NCBI RefSeq assembly: GCF_009882915.1
Contig: NZ_WTUW01000009.1
Span: 434,001-498,000 of the forward strand
Direction of reading: 5' to 3'
DNA: 64,000 nt
Source: Sneathiella litorea
GTDB taxonomy: Bacteria > Pseudomonadota > Alphaproteobacteria > Sneathiellales > Sneathiellaceae
Under the pieces are notes generated by a model. The model was given only the letters and a program-made list of their open reading frames with translations. It ran no database searches and was not told where the DNA came from. A program made the translations under genes and the position numbers. Numbering within the stretch: position 1 is the stretch's first letter; every line of letters begins with the position of its first letter. Positions 1 through 9,906 of the stretch are shown one piece after another.

Positions 1-595
1 TGCCCGCTTCCTGCGGCGTGCCGAATTTCTCTTCTAGCGCATCGCGCACGTCGTTAAAATCCTCCATCGCGCAGGTTATGTCATGGATCTGGGTATCGCT
101 TTCGACATTCTCCGCACCTGCTTCCAGCGCCGCTTCAAACATTTCATCGGCGTCTATCGCATCAGCGGCATAGATAACCTGCCCAATCCGGTCGAACATG
201 AAGGCGACAGACCCTGTCTCCCCCATTGTTCCGCCTGCCTTGGCAAATGCGGCGCGCACATCAGCGGCGGTGCGATTGCGGTTATCAGTCAAAGTCTCGA
301 CAATAATGGCAACGCCACCCGGGCCATAACCCTCATAGCGCATTTCCTCATAGTTATCCGCACCTGCCTCGCCCGAGGCGCGCTTGATCGCACGGTCGAT
401 ATTATCATTTGGCATGTTGTCGCCGCGGGCGGCGGAGATGGCGCTTCGAAGCCGCGGGTTCATGGCGGGATCCGGCAAGCCGGTTTTCGCCGCGACCGTC
501 AGCTCCCGGATATGTTTGGCAAAAATCTTCGCCCGTTTCTTATCCTGCGCGCCCTTGCGGTGCATGATGTTCTTGAATTGTGAATGTCCGGCCAT
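1..595 (-). CDS. yebC: YebC/PmpR (TACO1) family protein, 3' end cut by window
   Basis: The reading frame starts at an ATG at 595 ([15 protein letters not shown]) and runs off the left edge, so the C-terminus is missing. The N-terminus with its [18 protein letters not shown] stretch, followed by [20 protein letters not shown] and the [11 protein letters not shown] block, is the signature of the YebC/PmpR/TACO1 family. Members were described as transcriptional regulators and more recently as ribosome-associated factors that ease translation of difficult proline stretches. About 198 of the usual roughly 245 residues are visible. It is the last gene of the leftward set that includes the phosphodiesterase and fau genes; 98 bases separate it from the upstream gene. 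Family identity is very secure; the molecular role is family knowledge only. Confidence 0.95.
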   Translation of the reverse strand, partial: MAGHSQFKNIMHRKGAQDKKRAKIFAKHIRELTVAAKTGLPDPAMNPRLRSAISAARGDNMPNDNIDRAIKRASGEAGADNYEEMRYEGYGPGGVAIIVETLTDNRNRTAADVRAAFAKAGGTMGETGSVAFMFDRIGQVIYAADAIDADEMFEAALEAGAENVESDTQIHDITCAMEDFNDVRDALEEKFGTPQEAG

Positions 596-693
596 ATTCC
601 GTCTCTTGGTCCCACTACTGTTTGCTTACTGTTTCGCCGTTTGTACCCGATCCGCACTCAAGAGGCACGTCCTTTTTGCATCCTGTGCGGGCT

Positions 694-1512
694 TCAGGAA
701 CTCTCTGGCCATATCTCAATCAGGCGACCGCCGACACGTAAAGGGGAAATATATCTCGCAAGGCCAGTTTTATCGTCCGTCTCAACGAAAACTCCGCAAG
801 CCGTCCCTTCACCCAGCGCAGGGGAAAACCGCCCACCCGGAATTTTCCGGGTAAAACGACGAAGCGGCTCCTCCTTGTCCATGCCAATCACGGAATTATA
901 GTCACCACACATGCCGGCATCCGTCTGATAGGCCGTACCGCCCGGGAAAATCTGCGCGTCCGCCGTGGGCACATGTGTATGACTGCCAACCACCATGGAA
1001 ACCCGACCATCGCAAAAGTGCCCCATGGTCATTTTCTCCGATGTGATTTCCCCGTGAATATCAACCAGGATGGCATCATATTTCTTACCCAACGGATTTC
1101 CGGTGAGCAGCTTTTCCACCGCCGCGAAAGGATCATCTAGCGGATCCATAAACAGCCGCGCCATTACCTGCACCACCAGGATTGTCTTGCCGCGCCGTGT
1201 CTTGAAGGCACTGAAACCGCGCCCGGGCGTATCTTTCGGGTAATTGACCGGCCGCAGGATACGGGCATCCTTTTCGAGAACCGGCATGATCTCCTTTTGA
1301 TCGAAGCTGTGATTACCAAGAACAACACAGTCTGTTCCCGCAGAAAAGAATTCCTCGGCAATTTTTTCAGTGATACCAAAGCCTCCCGCGGCATTCTCAC
1401 CATTTACGACGACAAAATCAGCCGACAGACGTTCTCGGATTTTTGGCAGCTGCTGGACCAGCACATCCCGCCCTGCTCGGCCCACGACATCTCCGAAATA
1501 GAGGATTTTCAT
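694..1512 (-). CDS. TIGR00282/YmdB-type metallophosphoesterase
   Basis: A 272-residue cytoplasmic calcineurin-like phosphoesterase. Metal-binding motifs are all visible: FGDVVGRAG near residue 6, VVNGENAAGG near 36, VLGNHSFD near 65, DIHGE near 151 and GSHTHVPTAD near 176. The length and the order of motifs match the TIGR00282 family, whose Bacillus member YmdB hydrolyses 2',3'-cyclic nucleotides and affects biofilm and RNA turnover. Its start ATG overlaps the stop of the upstream fau gene by four bases (ATGA), so the two are translationally coupled. The pairing of this gene with yebC and fau is common in alphaproteobacteria. The substrate in this organism is inferred from the family. Confidence 0.93.
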   Translation of the reverse strand: MKILYFGDVVGRAGRDVLVQQLPKIRERLSADFVVVNGENAAGGFGITEKIAEEFFSAGTDCVVLGNHSFDQKEIMPVLEKDARILRPVNYPKDTPGRGFSAFKTRRGKTILVVQVMARLFMDPLDDPFAAVEKLLTGNPLGKKYDAILVDIHGEITSEKMTMGHFCDGRVSMVVGSHTHVPTADAQIFPGGTAYQTDAGMCGDYNSVIGMDKEEPLRRFTRKIPGGRFSPALGEGTACGVFVETDDKTGLARYISPLRVGGRLIEIWPESS

Positions 1513-2081
1513 TCTATTATCCTAAAATCTTTTTCTGTTAATATGCCGGCAAGCCGCTGGTCAAAACAATCAGTCACGACCCGTTCTACCTCTTGCGCAG
1601 CGTAAGCCAGGCCGATCGCACGGCTTCCTGCCTCATTTCGAAGCTTTTCAAGCGTCCGATCGTAAAAGCCACCACCATAGCCCAGTCTATTACCCACCGC
1701 ATCAAAGGCAAGCATCGGCGTGATCACAAGGCCGGGAATGACATAGTCGTCGGTTTTTGCCGGAACCATCACATTAAAGGCGCCGGGTTCCATCACTGTT
1801 TCCGGCGTCCAGCGGCGAAACAACAGCGGATGGTCCTTTTTCTCGACCACGGGCAAGGCGCAATCTGCACCCATTTCATGAAGAACCCGCAAGAGCGGCC
1901 TTGAATCCAATTCACTTCCAAGGGGCCAGTAAAGGGAAACAGTTAAAGAGTCCAGTGATGGAAAGGCTTTAATGAAGTGGCGAGCGGCCTGCACCCCCGC
2001 ATTGCCCGCGACAATTGATGCCCGACGGGCAAATGCAGAATCGCGCTGTTGCTGTTTTTGGTCTCTGATGGTCAGTGTCAC
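1509..2081 (-). CDS. fau: 5-formyltetrahydrofolate cyclo-ligase
   Basis: A 190-residue enzyme that uses ATP to convert 5-formyltetrahydrofolate to 5,10-methenyltetrahydrofolate, recycling the inhibitory 5-formyl form. The nucleotide and folate site signature GYGGGFYDR lies near residue 134, and the N-terminal basic helix (RDQKQQQRDSAFARR) and the LYWPLGSELD strand fit the family. Its stop overlaps the start of the phosphodiesterase gene downstream. Upstream, between this gene and zapA, lies the predicted 6S RNA. The zapA-6S RNA-fau order is conserved across many proteobacteria and suggests that fau is partly expressed by readthrough of the RNA gene. Confidence 0.93.
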   Translation of the reverse strand: MTLTIRDQKQQQRDSAFARRASIVAGNAGVQAARHFIKAFPSLDSLTVSLYWPLGSELDSRPLLRVLHEMGADCALPVVEKKDHPLLFRRWTPETVMEPGAFNVMVPAKTDDYVIPGLVITPMLAFDAVGNRLGYGGGFYDRTLEKLRNEAGSRAIGLAYAAQEVERVVTDCFDQRLAGILTEKDFRIIE

Positions 2082-2113
2082 AGGCTATTTTTCGGCAGGA
2101 TCGAGATTTAGGT

Positions 2114-2277
2114 AGTGCTGCACCAACATAGCCGTCGACGCGTGGAAATCGCTGTGGCCTGACAAGTCAGGTGGGCGCCGATATAGTAGGACCACGGTCC
2201 AGTCAGGGATCAGCTCCCGGGATTTCGTTATTGGCCCCAGGATATCATTCGTCTAACGCACGAGTCAGTGCAACACT
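2114..2277 (-). ncRNA. ssrS: 6S RNA
   Basis: The 200-base gap between zapA and fau has no reading frame but shows the 6S RNA plan. The ends close by a 10-base-pair stem: AGTGTTGCAC (minus strand, 2277 to 2268) pairs with GTGCAGCACT (2123 to 2114) with one G-U pair. Inside, the 3' strand carries a small perfect hairpin, CCTGAC-TT-GTCAGG, as expected at the edge of the central bubble, which mimics an open promoter and binds the housekeeping RNA polymerase. The 164-base length and the synteny (downstream of zapA, upstream of fau) are what the family predicts. Exact ends are inferred from the stem. No covariance search was possible. Confidence 0.82.
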
Positions 2278-2283
2278 GCTCAT

Positions 2284-2595
2284 TTAAGCACTTTCGAGCT
2301 TTTGTGCAATAGCCTCAATTTTTTCGGCCCAGACATCCTGGGAATCGGAGCCTTGCGCCTCATCTATTTCTTCGCGAAGTTTCTCGATCGATTCATAGGC
2401 CTGCGACAAGTCATCCGCGATCAACAGGCAGGCCATCAGCAAAAGCTGTCCCTCGCTCGCACTGCCGATCGACTCGGTAAGATCCTGAACCTTCTTATCG
2501 ACAAATTCGGCGAGGTATTCAAGATGTGGCTCCTCGCCATCGCCGCAAACGATCGGATAACTCCGTCCGTTAACATTGACTGTCAATGATCCCAT
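2284..2595 (-). CDS. zapA: Cell division protein ZapA
   Basis: A 103-residue protein of the ZapA family. It begins MGSLTVNVNGRSYPIVCGDGEE, the short beta hairpin domain typical of ZapA, followed by the helix HLEYLAEFVDKKVQDL and a long heptad-rich C-terminal helix used for dimer and tetramer formation. ZapA binds FtsZ in the cytoplasm and bundles its filaments in the division ring. The start lies one base after the stop of the small coiled-coil gene upstream, so the two are co-transcribed, and the 6S RNA gene follows directly. Length and domain plan are normal. Confidence 0.93.
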   Translation of the reverse strand: MGSLTVNVNGRSYPIVCGDGEEPHLEYLAEFVDKKVQDLTESIGSASEGQLLLMACLLIADDLSQAYESIEKLREEIDEAQGSDSQDVWAEKIEAIAQKLESA

Positions 2596-2596
2596 G

Positions 2597-2857
2597 CTAC
2601 TGCTCCAATATCATGCTGAGCTGGTCGATAGACTTGTCAAGGCGTCCAGACACTGTCTGCGTCTTCTTTTTCAATAACTCATACTTGTTCCGCAAACTCT
2701 CAAGCTCACTTTTTAGCGCCTCGTTCTCGGCCGCAAGGTCGGAACCTACCGCGCCAAACCTTCCCTGCTGCTTTTCCCGCGTTAAGGTGGTGGCGGCCTT
2801 TTCAAGCCGGGCAATTGCGGCCCCCATCCTCGATTCGCTGTCCTGCTCGTTCGCCAT
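2597..2857 (-). CDS. DUF4164-like small coiled-coil protein
   Basis: An 86-residue protein, mostly one long predicted coiled coil (LAAENEALKSELESLRNKYE region and the DKSIDQLSMILEQ tail). It resembles the DUF4164 family, which in alphaproteobacteria is found directly before zapA; its function is unknown, though the location suggests a link with cell division. The ATG at 2857 (MANEQDSESRMG) is chosen over an in-frame GTG at 2872 because a GGA element lies in front of the ATG and nothing suitable precedes the GTG. A candidate promoter lies at 2909-2938 on the same strand. Confidence 0.8.
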   Translation of the reverse strand: MANEQDSESRMGAAIARLEKAATTLTREKQQGRFGAVGSDLAAENEALKSELESLRNKYELLKKKTQTVSGRLDKSIDQLSMILEQ

Positions 2858-3259
2858 CAGACTATTCCACACTGTTTATGGTCAGTTACCGGAAATCTCT
2901 CATCTTTGACAATACGATCTTGCTGTAACACTCGTCAACCTTATTGGTTGAGACGCATTTTAAGGGGATTCACGGTATTTCCATGAACTAAGCGGTTGAC
3001 GTACCCGAGTTTGGGCGGCATCTTCCCCCCGATTCCGAAAGGAAACCCTTTTGGCTTTGCATTCCGTATGCCGACGCGCCACCGCGCGAAGGCAATTATT
3101 GACTGGAATGATCTGACGAACGGATACATTTTGAAACCAACCCGAAGACGGGCACCAGCAATCTGAAAGCAAAATGCGGGCAATTGATTTCTTATCGTGC
3201 GCGCAATGCTATTAAGAGAGTAATATCAAGATTGCCTGGTGGATGGAGATGAGCCAAGT
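2858..3259. other. Intergenic region between the zapA operon and tkt
   Basis: About 400 bases separate the divergent zapA-side unit and tkt. The minus side carries the promoter described at 2909-2938. On the plus side TTGACT (3099-3104) followed 18 bases later by GATACA (3123-3128) is a weak promoter candidate for tkt. Short open frames here (for example 2941-3183, minus) have no recognisable protein features. No riboswitch or convincing terminator was seen. Confidence 0.5.
2909..2938 (-). promoter_or_regulatory. Candidate housekeeping promoter for the zapA operon
   Basis: On the minus strand TTGACG (2938 to 2933) is followed by an 18-base spacer and TATTGT (2914 to 2909), close to the sigma-70-type consensus. 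Transcription would begin about 40-45 bases before the DUF4164-like start codon. Seen by eye only. Confidence 0.5.
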
Positions 3260-5263
3260 ATGAACAAGATCGGGCTTAAGTCGTCACCGAACTCAAGCAA
3301 ACATGATAATATGGCAAATGCCATCCGGGCATTGTCCATGGACGCCGTGCAGGCCGCAAATTCCGGCCATCCCGGCATGCCAATGGGAATGGCCGATGTC
3401 GCGACTGTCCTGTTTTCCAAATTCCTGAAATTCGACCCGGCAAAACCGGACTGGCCCGATCGCGATCGTTTCGTCCTGTCGGCCGGTCATGGGTCCATGT
3501 TGCTTTACTCGCTGTTGCATCTGACCGGGTACAAGGACATGACCCTGGAGGAAATCAAGAATTTCCGCCAACTGGATTCGAAAACTGCCGGACATCCCGA
3601 ATTCGGGCATGCCGATGGCGTGGAAACGACGACTGGACCGCTCGGCCAGGGTCTCGCCATGGCCGTCGGCATGGCACTCGCCGAAAAGATGCAGGCCGCC
3701 CGCTTCAAGGAAATTGTCGATCATTATACTTATGTGATCGCGGGTGACGGCTGCCTTATGGAAGGAATCAGCCATGAAGCTATTTCTTTCGCCGGCCACC
3801 TCAAGCTAAACAAGCTGATCGTGTTGTGGGACGATAATTCCATCAGCATCGATGGCTCCACAGATCTCGCGGTTTCCGACGATCAGGCGAAACGCTTTGA
3901 GGCCCATGGCTGGGACGTTCTGTCCGTAGACGGTCATGATGCTGCACAGATCGAAAAAGCAATTGCCGCGGCGCAGAAGACGGACAAGCCGTCTATGATC
4001 GCCTGTCGCACGACTATCGGTTTCGGTGCCCCCAACAAACAAGGCACCTCCGGCGTTCATGGCGCCCCGCTTGGCGATGAGGAAATCGCCCTCGCGCGGA
4101 AGGAACTGGGATGGCCCCACGAGCCGTTCGACATTCCGAACGACATTCTCGATAAATGGCGTTGTGTTGGCACTATGGGTGCCCGTCACTCCGCCGCTTG
4201 GGAAGAAACCCTTAAGGCTTTGCCCGCTGACGTACAGTCAGACTTCAAAAACAGCCTGAGCGGTAATCTGCCAACAGATCTGGAAGATACGCTGCTGGAA
4301 TATAAACGGCAGCTCAGCGAAGATGCCCCGGCCTGGGCCACACGAAAGTCCAGTCAGGAAGCACTCAAGGTCATTAATGAAAAAGTCAGCATAACAGTCG
4401 GCGGCTCCGCCGACCTGACAGGCTCCAATCTTACGCTGACGCCCCAGTTGCAGCCGGTTACTGCCGATGACTTCTCCGGACGCTATATTTATTATGGCGT
4501 ACGTGAGTTTGGCATGGCGGCAATCATGAACGGAATGGCGTTGCACAAGGGCTTCATCCCGTATGGCGGCACGTTTATGGTCTTTACAGACTATGCCCGT
4601 CCGGCCATCCGGCTTTCAGCCCTGATGGAACAACGGGTTATTTATGTGATGACCCATGATTCCATTGGTCTTGGCGAAGATGGTCCGACCCATCAACCGG
4701 TGGAACATCTTGCCGCGCTGAGGGCAATGCCGAATGTCCAGGTCTTCCGTCCCGCGGACGCCGTTGAAACGGCGGAATGCTGGCAGGTTGCCCTGCAATC
4801 GAAATCTTCCCCCTCCATCCTGTCACTCAGTCGTCAGGGGCTGGAACTGGCGCGGAAAACCCATACAGCAGAAAACCTGTGTGCCAAGGGTGGCTATGAG
4901 CTGGCCGCGGCCAACCTTGACGTAAAGGTTTCCCTCCTCGCCACCGGATCAGAAGTGACAATCGCACTGAAAGCACAGAAGATGCTTGAAAGCGAGGGCA
5001 TCGGCACGCGTGTTGTTTCAATGCCAAGCTGGGAATTGTTCGAAAAACAGGACGATGCTTACAAAAAAGAAACACTTCGCGAGGATACTGTAAGGATTGC
5101 TGTTGAGGCAGGCTGCTCCATGGGCTGGGAAAAATACACTGGCACAGACGGTGGCTTTATCGGTATCAACAGTTTTGGCGCCTCCGCCCCGGCAGGCGAT
5201 CTTTATAAACATTTTGGTATTACTGCCGAAGCAATTGTCGCAGCGGCAAAAGACAGGCTTTAA
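3260..5263 (+). CDS. tkt: Transketolase
   Basis: A 667-residue thiamine-diphosphate enzyme that transfers two-carbon units between sugar phosphates in the pentose phosphate (and, if present, Calvin) pathway. Visible marks are [20 protein letters not shown] at the N-terminus, the [16 protein letters not shown] block, the diphosphate motif [13 protein letters not shown], and the central [20 protein letters not shown] block. The ATG at 3260 (MNKIGLKS) is preceded by a GGAG element about ten bases away and gives the usual length; an in-frame GTG at 3239 lacks this support. It heads a same-strand run with gap, pgk and fba, so lower glycolysis/gluconeogenesis and the pentose pathway appear to be co-ordered. 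Confidence 0.96.
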   Translation: MNKIGLKSSPNSSKHDNMANAIRALSMDAVQAANSGHPGMPMGMADVATVLFSKFLKFDPAKPDWPDRDRFVLSAGHGSMLLYSLLHLTGYKDMTLEEIKNFRQLDSKTAGHPEFGHADGVETTTGPLGQGLAMAVGMALAEKMQAARFKEIVDHYTYVIAGDGCLMEGISHEAISFAGHLKLNKLIVLWDDNSISIDGSTDLAVSDDQAKRFEAHGWDVLSVDGHDAAQIEKAIAAAQKTDKPSMIACRTTIGFGAPNKQGTSGVHGAPLGDEEIALARKELGWPHEPFDIPNDILDKWRCVGTMGARHSAAWEETLKALPADVQSDFKNSLSGNLPTDLEDTLLEYKRQLSEDAPAWATRKSSQEALKVINEKVSITVGGSADLTGSNLTLTPQLQPVTADDFSGRYIYYGVREFGMAAIMNGMALHKGFIPYGGTFMVFTDYARPAIRLSALMEQRVIYVMTHDSIGLGEDGPTHQPVEHLAALRAMPNVQVFRPADAVETAECWQVALQSKSSPSILSLSRQGLELARKTHTAENLCAKGGYELAAANLDVKVSLLATGSEVTIALKAQKMLESEGIGTRVVSMPSWELFEKQDDAYKKETLREDTVRIAVEAGCSMGWEKYTGTDGGFIGINSFGASAPAGDLYKHFGITAEAIVAAAKDRL

Positions 5264-5319
5264 CCATAAGAGCAAACGGCCGGCGAATGAGAAAGCCCGG
5301 CAATCAGGAGTAGAAGAAA

Positions 5320-6327
5320 ATGACTGTTCGTGTAGCAATTAACGGTTTTGGACGGATTGGACGGAATATCCTTCGGGCAATCTATGAATCTGGGCGCACC
5401 GATATCGAAGTTGTCGGCATCAATGATCTCGGTTCTGTCGAGGCCAATGCCCATCTTTTGAAATATGACAGCGTACATGGCCGCTATCCCGGCACTGTCA
5501 CAGTGAATGGCGATACCATTGATCTCGGCCGTGGCCCGATCAAGGTGACATCCGTCCGTAATCCTGCTGAACTTCCGTGGGGCGACCTCGGTGTCGATAT
5601 CGCGTTTGAATGTACAGGCATCTTCACCAAGCGTGACGCCGCCGCGAAGCATCTGGAAGCGGGTGCAAAGAAAGTTCTTATTTCCGCTCCGGGTACCGAC
5701 GTTGACCTGACCGTTGTTTACGGTGTCAATCATGACAAGCTGACCAAGGACCACACGGTTGTGTCCAACGCCTCTTGCACGACAAACTGCCTCGCGCCGG
5801 TCGCGCAGGTCCTCAATGAAACTGTCGGCCTTGTTCATGGCTTCATGACAACGGTTCATGCCTATACAGGCGACCAGCCGGTTCTGGATACGCTTCACTC
5901 TGACCTGCGTCGCGCCCGCGCTGCCGCCATGTCAATGATCCCGACATCAACCGGCGCCGCCAAAGCTGTTGGTCTGGTTCTGCCGGAACTTGCCGGCAAG
6001 CTCGACGGTACCTCGGTTCGGGTTCCGACACCGAATGTGTCCATGATTGACCTGACGTTTGTCGCTGGCCGTTCTACCTCCAAGGAAGAAATCAACGCGG
6101 CCATCACAGAGGCAGCAAACGGCCGTCTGAAAGGTGTCCTTGATGCAAACAACGATCCGGTTGTTTCCATTGACTTCAACCATAACCCCGCCTCTTCCAC
6201 CTTTGACCTGACCCAGACACAGGTGATTGATGGTACATTCGTGCGTGTCCTGAGCTGGTACGATAACGAATGGGGCTTCTCCAACCGGATGAGCGACACG
6301 GCACTCGCCATGGCAAACGCCAAGTAA
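5320..6327 (+). CDS. gap: Glyceraldehyde-3-phosphate dehydrogenase, type I
   Basis: A 335-residue oxidoreductase that interconverts glyceraldehyde 3-phosphate and 1,3-bisphosphoglycerate. The N-terminal Rossmann motif [10 protein letters not shown], the active-site [12 protein letters not shown] with the nucleophilic cysteine at residue 153, the THTAYTGDQ-like substrate block ([11 protein letters not shown]) and the C-terminal [12 protein letters not shown] block are complete. It begins with ATG after an AGGAGTAGAAG ribosome-binding stretch, 56 bases behind tkt. Only one gap gene is visible, so whether it prefers NAD or NADP was not decided. Confidence 0.97.
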   Translation: MTVRVAINGFGRIGRNILRAIYESGRTDIEVVGINDLGSVEANAHLLKYDSVHGRYPGTVTVNGDTIDLGRGPIKVTSVRNPAELPWGDLGVDIAFECTGIFTKRDAAAKHLEAGAKKVLISAPGTDVDLTVVYGVNHDKLTKDHTVVSNASCTTNCLAPVAQVLNETVGLVHGFMTTVHAYTGDQPVLDTLHSDLRRARAAAMSMIPTSTGAAKAVGLVLPELAGKLDGTSVRVPTPNVSMIDLTFVAGRSTSKEEINAAITEAANGRLKGVLDANNDPVVSIDFNHNPASSTFDLTQTQVIDGTFVRVLSWYDNEWGFSNRMSDTALAMANAK

Positions 6328-6353
6328 TACGCGATCAGGGACGGAGTGACAGT

Positions 6354-7547
6354 ATGGTTGATTTCAAGACTCTCGACGATCTTGATGCCAGCGGAAAAAC
6401 GGTTCTGGTTCGTGTTGATCTGAACGTGCCGGTGGAGGATGGCAGCATTGCCGACTTCACCCGCATCGATCGGATCCTGCCCACCTTGAACGAACTGGCG
6501 GACAAAGGTGCGAAAGTCCTTCTGCTCAGCCATTTCGGACGACCCAAAGGCAAGGTCGTCCCGGACATGTCCCTCCGTCCCATTGCCAACGGATTGGCCG
6601 ACCATATAAAGCGGCCGGTTACCTTTATTGACGATTGCGTTGGAGCGCCTGTAGTGGCGGCCATCGCCTCGGCCAAGGCAGGAGATATCCTGCTGGCCGA
6701 GAATGTTCGCTTTCACGCGGGCGAGGAAAAGAACGACGCAGATTTCGCAAAGGAACTCGCCGCCGCGGGCGATGTCTATGTGAATGACGCCTTTTCCTGC
6801 TCCCACCGCGCCCATGCCTCTACCGAGGCGCTTGCCCATCTTCTTCCGGCCTATGCCGGACGGAATATGGAAGCAGAGCTGACAGCACTCTCAAAAGCGC
6901 TTGAAAAGCCTGCCCGTCCGGTCATGGCGGTTGTCGGCGGGGCAAAAATCTCCAGCAAGCTCGACCTTCTTTTCAACCTGATTGAGAAGGTGGACATTCT
7001 GGTGATCGGCGGCGGCATGGCGAACACCTTCCTGAATGCCAAAGGTGTTGATGTGGGCGCCTCCTTATGCGAGCATGATCTCGCTGAAACCGCATCTGAA
7101 ATTCTGGTAAAAGCGGATAAGGTTGGATGCGAGGTTTTATTGCCGTCCGAGGTGGTGCTCGCTAAAGAATTCAAGGCCGGAGCAGCCAATCGTGCGGCAT
7201 CGGTTGACGAGGTACAGTCCGACGAGATGATCCTGGACATTGGCCCCAAATCCGTTGCTGAACTGAATGCCCGGATCGCTTCGGTAAAAACACTGATCTG
7301 GAACGGCCCGTTTGGCGCCTTCGAGATTGACCCCTTCGGCGATGGCACGAACGCTGTTGCCCTGGAAGTTGAAAGACTGACCAAAGCCGGCACCCTGATT
7401 TCCGTTGCCGGTGGCGGGGATACAGTCTCGGCACTCGCGAAGGCAGACGTTACCGATGGATTGACCTATATCTCAACCGCTGGCGGTGCGTTCCTTGAAT
7501 GGATGGAAGGCAAAACTCTGCCAGGTGTTGCTGCGCTCAGCCGTTGA
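6354..7547 (+). CDS. pgk: Phosphoglycerate kinase
   Basis: A 397-residue two-domain kinase that makes ATP from 1,3-bisphosphoglycerate. The N-domain motif [11 protein letters not shown], the basic [10 protein letters not shown] loop, the hinge region and the nucleotide-binding [12 protein letters not shown] and C-terminal [11 protein letters not shown] motifs are present. The ATG at 6354 (MVDFKTLDD) lies 26 bases after gap and is preceded by GGACGGAG. Longer in-frame extension back into gap has no support. Part of the tkt-gap-pgk-fba operon. Confidence 0.97.
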   Translation: MVDFKTLDDLDASGKTVLVRVDLNVPVEDGSIADFTRIDRILPTLNELADKGAKVLLLSHFGRPKGKVVPDMSLRPIANGLADHIKRPVTFIDDCVGAPVVAAIASAKAGDILLAENVRFHAGEEKNDADFAKELAAAGDVYVNDAFSCSHRAHASTEALAHLLPAYAGRNMEAELTALSKALEKPARPVMAVVGGAKISSKLDLLFNLIEKVDILVIGGGMANTFLNAKGVDVGASLCEHDLAETASEILVKADKVGCEVLLPSEVVLAKEFKAGAANRAASVDEVQSDEMILDIGPKSVAELNARIASVKTLIWNGPFGAFEIDPFGDGTNAVALEVERLTKAGTLISVAGGGDTVSALAKADVTDGLTYISTAGGAFLEWMEGKTLPGVAALSR

Positions 7548-7576
7548 TCAGGTCAAATTTACGAGAGGTGAAGAAA

Positions 7577-8587
7577 ATGGATGACATGGAATTAGAAGAT
7601 ATTGCGAAAGCACTTGTCGCCCCCAGCAAGGGTATCCTGGCCGCTGATGAAAGCACTGGGACCATCAAGAAACGCCTTGATACAATCAACACACCCAGCA
7701 CGGAAGAAACCCGCCGCGATTACCGCGAACTCCTGCTCTCCTCCAAGGGCGCAGGCGATTATATCAGCGGCGTGATCCTCTATGATGAAACCATTCGCCA
7801 GACCGCAAAAGATGGGCGTCCGCTCACGGAGCTTATCAAGAGTCAGGGCATCATTCCCGGCATCAAGGTTGACATGGGCGCCAAATCTCTCGCCTTTTCC
7901 GAAGGAGAACTGGTGACAGAAGGCCTGGATGGCCTTAGGGACCGGCTGAACGACTATCATAAAATCGGCGCACGTTTCGCAAAATGGCGGGCCGTGATCT
8001 CCATAGGCGATGGCGCCCCCAGCCAATATTGCATCGATACCAATGCCCATGCCCTCGCCCGCTATGCGGCGCTATGTCAGGAAGCTGGTCTCGTCCCGAT
8101 CGTTGAGCCGGAAGTGCTGATGGACGGTGATCATAATATTGACGAATGCTATGCAGTGACTGAAACGACGCTGAAAACTGTCTTCGATGAGCTCTATAAG
8201 CAGCGCGTTGTACTGGAGCAGATGCTGCTGAAACCTAATATGGTGATTTCCGGTAAGGACTGCCCGGAGCAGGCCGGTGTCGAAGAAGTCGCGACCAAGA
8301 CACTCTACTGTTTCGAGCAAACCGTGCCAGCAGCTGTCCCGGGTATTGTCTTCCTTTCCGGCGGACAAACCGAACAGCAAGCGACCGAGCATCTGAATGC
8401 CATGAACAAGATGGGTAAGTTCCCTTGGGAGATCAGCTATTCCTTCGGCCGAGCACTTCAGGCCTCCGCCCTTGCCGCTTGGCAGGGCAAGCCCGAGAAT
8501 GTGGAGGCTGCGCAGGCCGCCTTCCTGCACCGCGCGAAACTGACCAGCGCTGCCCGCGACGGCGAATACAGCGCAGATATGGAATAG
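7577..8587 (+). CDS. Fructose-bisphosphate aldolase, class I
   Basis: A 336-residue Schiff-base (class I) aldolase, the plant/animal-like form rather than the zinc class II form. It catalyses reversible cleavage of fructose 1,6-bisphosphate. The N-terminal block GILAADESTGTIKKR, the FAKWRAVISIG block and the active-site LLKPNMVISG motif with the Schiff-base lysine at about residue 219 are all present, and the FLSGGQTEQQATEHL block closes the barrel. The ATG at 7577 follows GAGAGGTGAAG. Same operon as pgk, 29 bases apart. thiE starts only six bases after its stop. Confidence 0.95.
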   Translation: MDDMELEDIAKALVAPSKGILAADESTGTIKKRLDTINTPSTEETRRDYRELLLSSKGAGDYISGVILYDETIRQTAKDGRPLTELIKSQGIIPGIKVDMGAKSLAFSEGELVTEGLDGLRDRLNDYHKIGARFAKWRAVISIGDGAPSQYCIDTNAHALARYAALCQEAGLVPIVEPEVLMDGDHNIDECYAVTETTLKTVFDELYKQRVVLEQMLLKPNMVISGKDCPEQAGVEEVATKTLYCFEQTVPAAVPGIVFLSGGQTEQQATEHLNAMNKMGKFPWEISYSFGRALQASALAAWQGKPENVEAAQAAFLHRAKLTSAARDGEYSADME

Positions 8588-8593
8588 GGCTTT

Positions 8594-9253
8594 ATGGGGA
8601 CAGCACCTGAAGACGGACGGGAGCGTCCCCGTCTCTACCTGATTTCACCGGCGGTCATTGACCTTGATACTTTCGAGATGGCCTTTCGAAACGCAATTGC
8701 CGGTGGCGACATTGCGTGTTTCCAGCTCCGCCTGAAAGATCGTCCGGCCGAGGAGATTATCACCGCGACGAAGCGCCTTCTGCCAATTGCACAAGACGCC
8801 GGCGTTGCCTTTCTCCTCAATGACGATGCAGAACTTGCCAAGGAACTTGACGTTGACGGCGTGCATGTCGGGCAGGATGATATGCCCTATAAAAAGGCGC
8901 GCGATATTCTGGGGCCAGAAGCTATTATCGGCGTGACATGCAAGAACTCCCGGCATCTGGCCATGATCGCGGGTGAAGCGGGAGCAGACTACGTGGCTTT
9001 TGGCGCCTTCTTCACGTCTTCCACCAAATCCAACACGGTAAAGGCCGAGCCTGAAATACTTGAATGGTGGTCGGCAACAACCCTGATCCCGTCTGTCGCC
9101 ATTGGCGGCATTACGGTTGCGAATGCAGAAATCCTGTTGGAAAGCGGAGCGGATTTCCTCGCTGTGGCCGGCGGCGTTTGGGATTATAAGGACGGGCCGA
9201 AAGAAGCGGTTACTGCTTTTAATCGGATGATTGATAAGGTGATGGCAACCTGA
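8594..9253 (+). CDS. thiE: Thiamine-phosphate synthase
   Basis: A 219-residue TIM-barrel enzyme that joins hydroxymethylpyrimidine diphosphate and the thiazole phosphate to give thiamine phosphate. Family marks include CFQLRLKDR for substrate contact, DGVHVGQDD, IGVTCKNS and AIGGITVANA with the phosphate-binding glycines. It starts six bases after the aldolase stop with only a weak AGGG element, suggesting translational coupling to fba. Its place beside a thiamine-dependent transketolase operon is typical of alphaproteobacteria. No TPP riboswitch is seen in front. A TenI-type homologue cannot be fully excluded but the substrate motifs favour ThiE. Confidence 0.85.
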   Translation: MGTAPEDGRERPRLYLISPAVIDLDTFEMAFRNAIAGGDIACFQLRLKDRPAEEIITATKRLLPIAQDAGVAFLLNDDAELAKELDVDGVHVGQDDMPYKKARDILGPEAIIGVTCKNSRHLAMIAGEAGADYVAFGAFFTSSTKSNTVKAEPEILEWWSATTLIPSVAIGGITVANAEILLESGADFLAVAGGVWDYKDGPKEAVTAFNRMIDKVMAT

Positions 9254-9295
9254 TAGGTTCCGCGCAGAATTTTTTGACAAGAGCGATGAAAAATC

Positions 9296-9859
9296 ATGAA
9301 AATTAACGGAAATGCTGTTCGTCCGGGCAATGTGATCGAACATAAGGGTGGCCTGTGGGTCGCAGTGAAAATTCAGCATACGCAACCGGGCAAGGGTGGC
9401 GCCTATCTGCAGGTTGAACTCAAGAACCTCCGCGATGGTACGAAGTTGAACGAGCGTTTTCGCGCCTCCGAGTCGGTGGAACGGGTCCGTCTGGAACAGA
9501 AACCGCACCAGTTTCTATATGAAGACGGTGAACTGTTGACCTTCATGGATACAAGCAACTATGAGCAAGTATCCATTTCCAAGGATATGGTTGGCGAGCG
9601 CGCCGCATTCCTGCAGGACGGCATGGATGTCGAGATCGAGTTTCATGAAGAAAGTCCGTTGACCGTTATCCTGCCCGAGCAGGTCACTCTGGAAATCACC
9701 GAGACCGAACCAACCGTGAAAGGACAAACGGCAGCGTCCTCCTATAAACCGGCGATCCTGGAGAACGGGATGCGGGTGATGGTGCCACCATTTTGCGGCA
9801 CCGGCGAGAAAATCGTTGTCAACACGGAAACATCCGAGTATCTCAAGCGGGCGGACTAA
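9296..9859 (+). CDS. efp: Translation elongation factor P
   Basis: A 187-residue three-domain factor that binds ribosomes stalled on proline runs. The KOW-like N-domain [19 protein letters not shown] is followed by the loop TQPGKGGAY, whose tip carries lysine 33, the position modified by EpmA in many bacteria. The C-terminal OB domain ends with the [14 protein letters not shown] signature. Length is normal. No epmA or epmB gene lies in the window. suhB follows after 47 bases on the same strand. Confidence 0.97.
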   Translation: MKINGNAVRPGNVIEHKGGLWVAVKIQHTQPGKGGAYLQVELKNLRDGTKLNERFRASESVERVRLEQKPHQFLYEDGELLTFMDTSNYEQVSISKDMVGERAAFLQDGMDVEIEFHEESPLTVILPEQVTLEITETEPTVKGQTAASSYKPAILENGMRVMVPPFCGTGEKIVVNTETSEYLKRAD

Positions 9860-9906
9860 GCGCCGTATAAATCCCCGCATTCTGACTTAAAGTAAGGCAA
9901 AAGCCG

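Noticed and set aside
2941-3183. Minus-strand frame of 80 residues before tkt
   Set aside because: No ribosome site, no recognisable domain, composition resembles noncoding translation.
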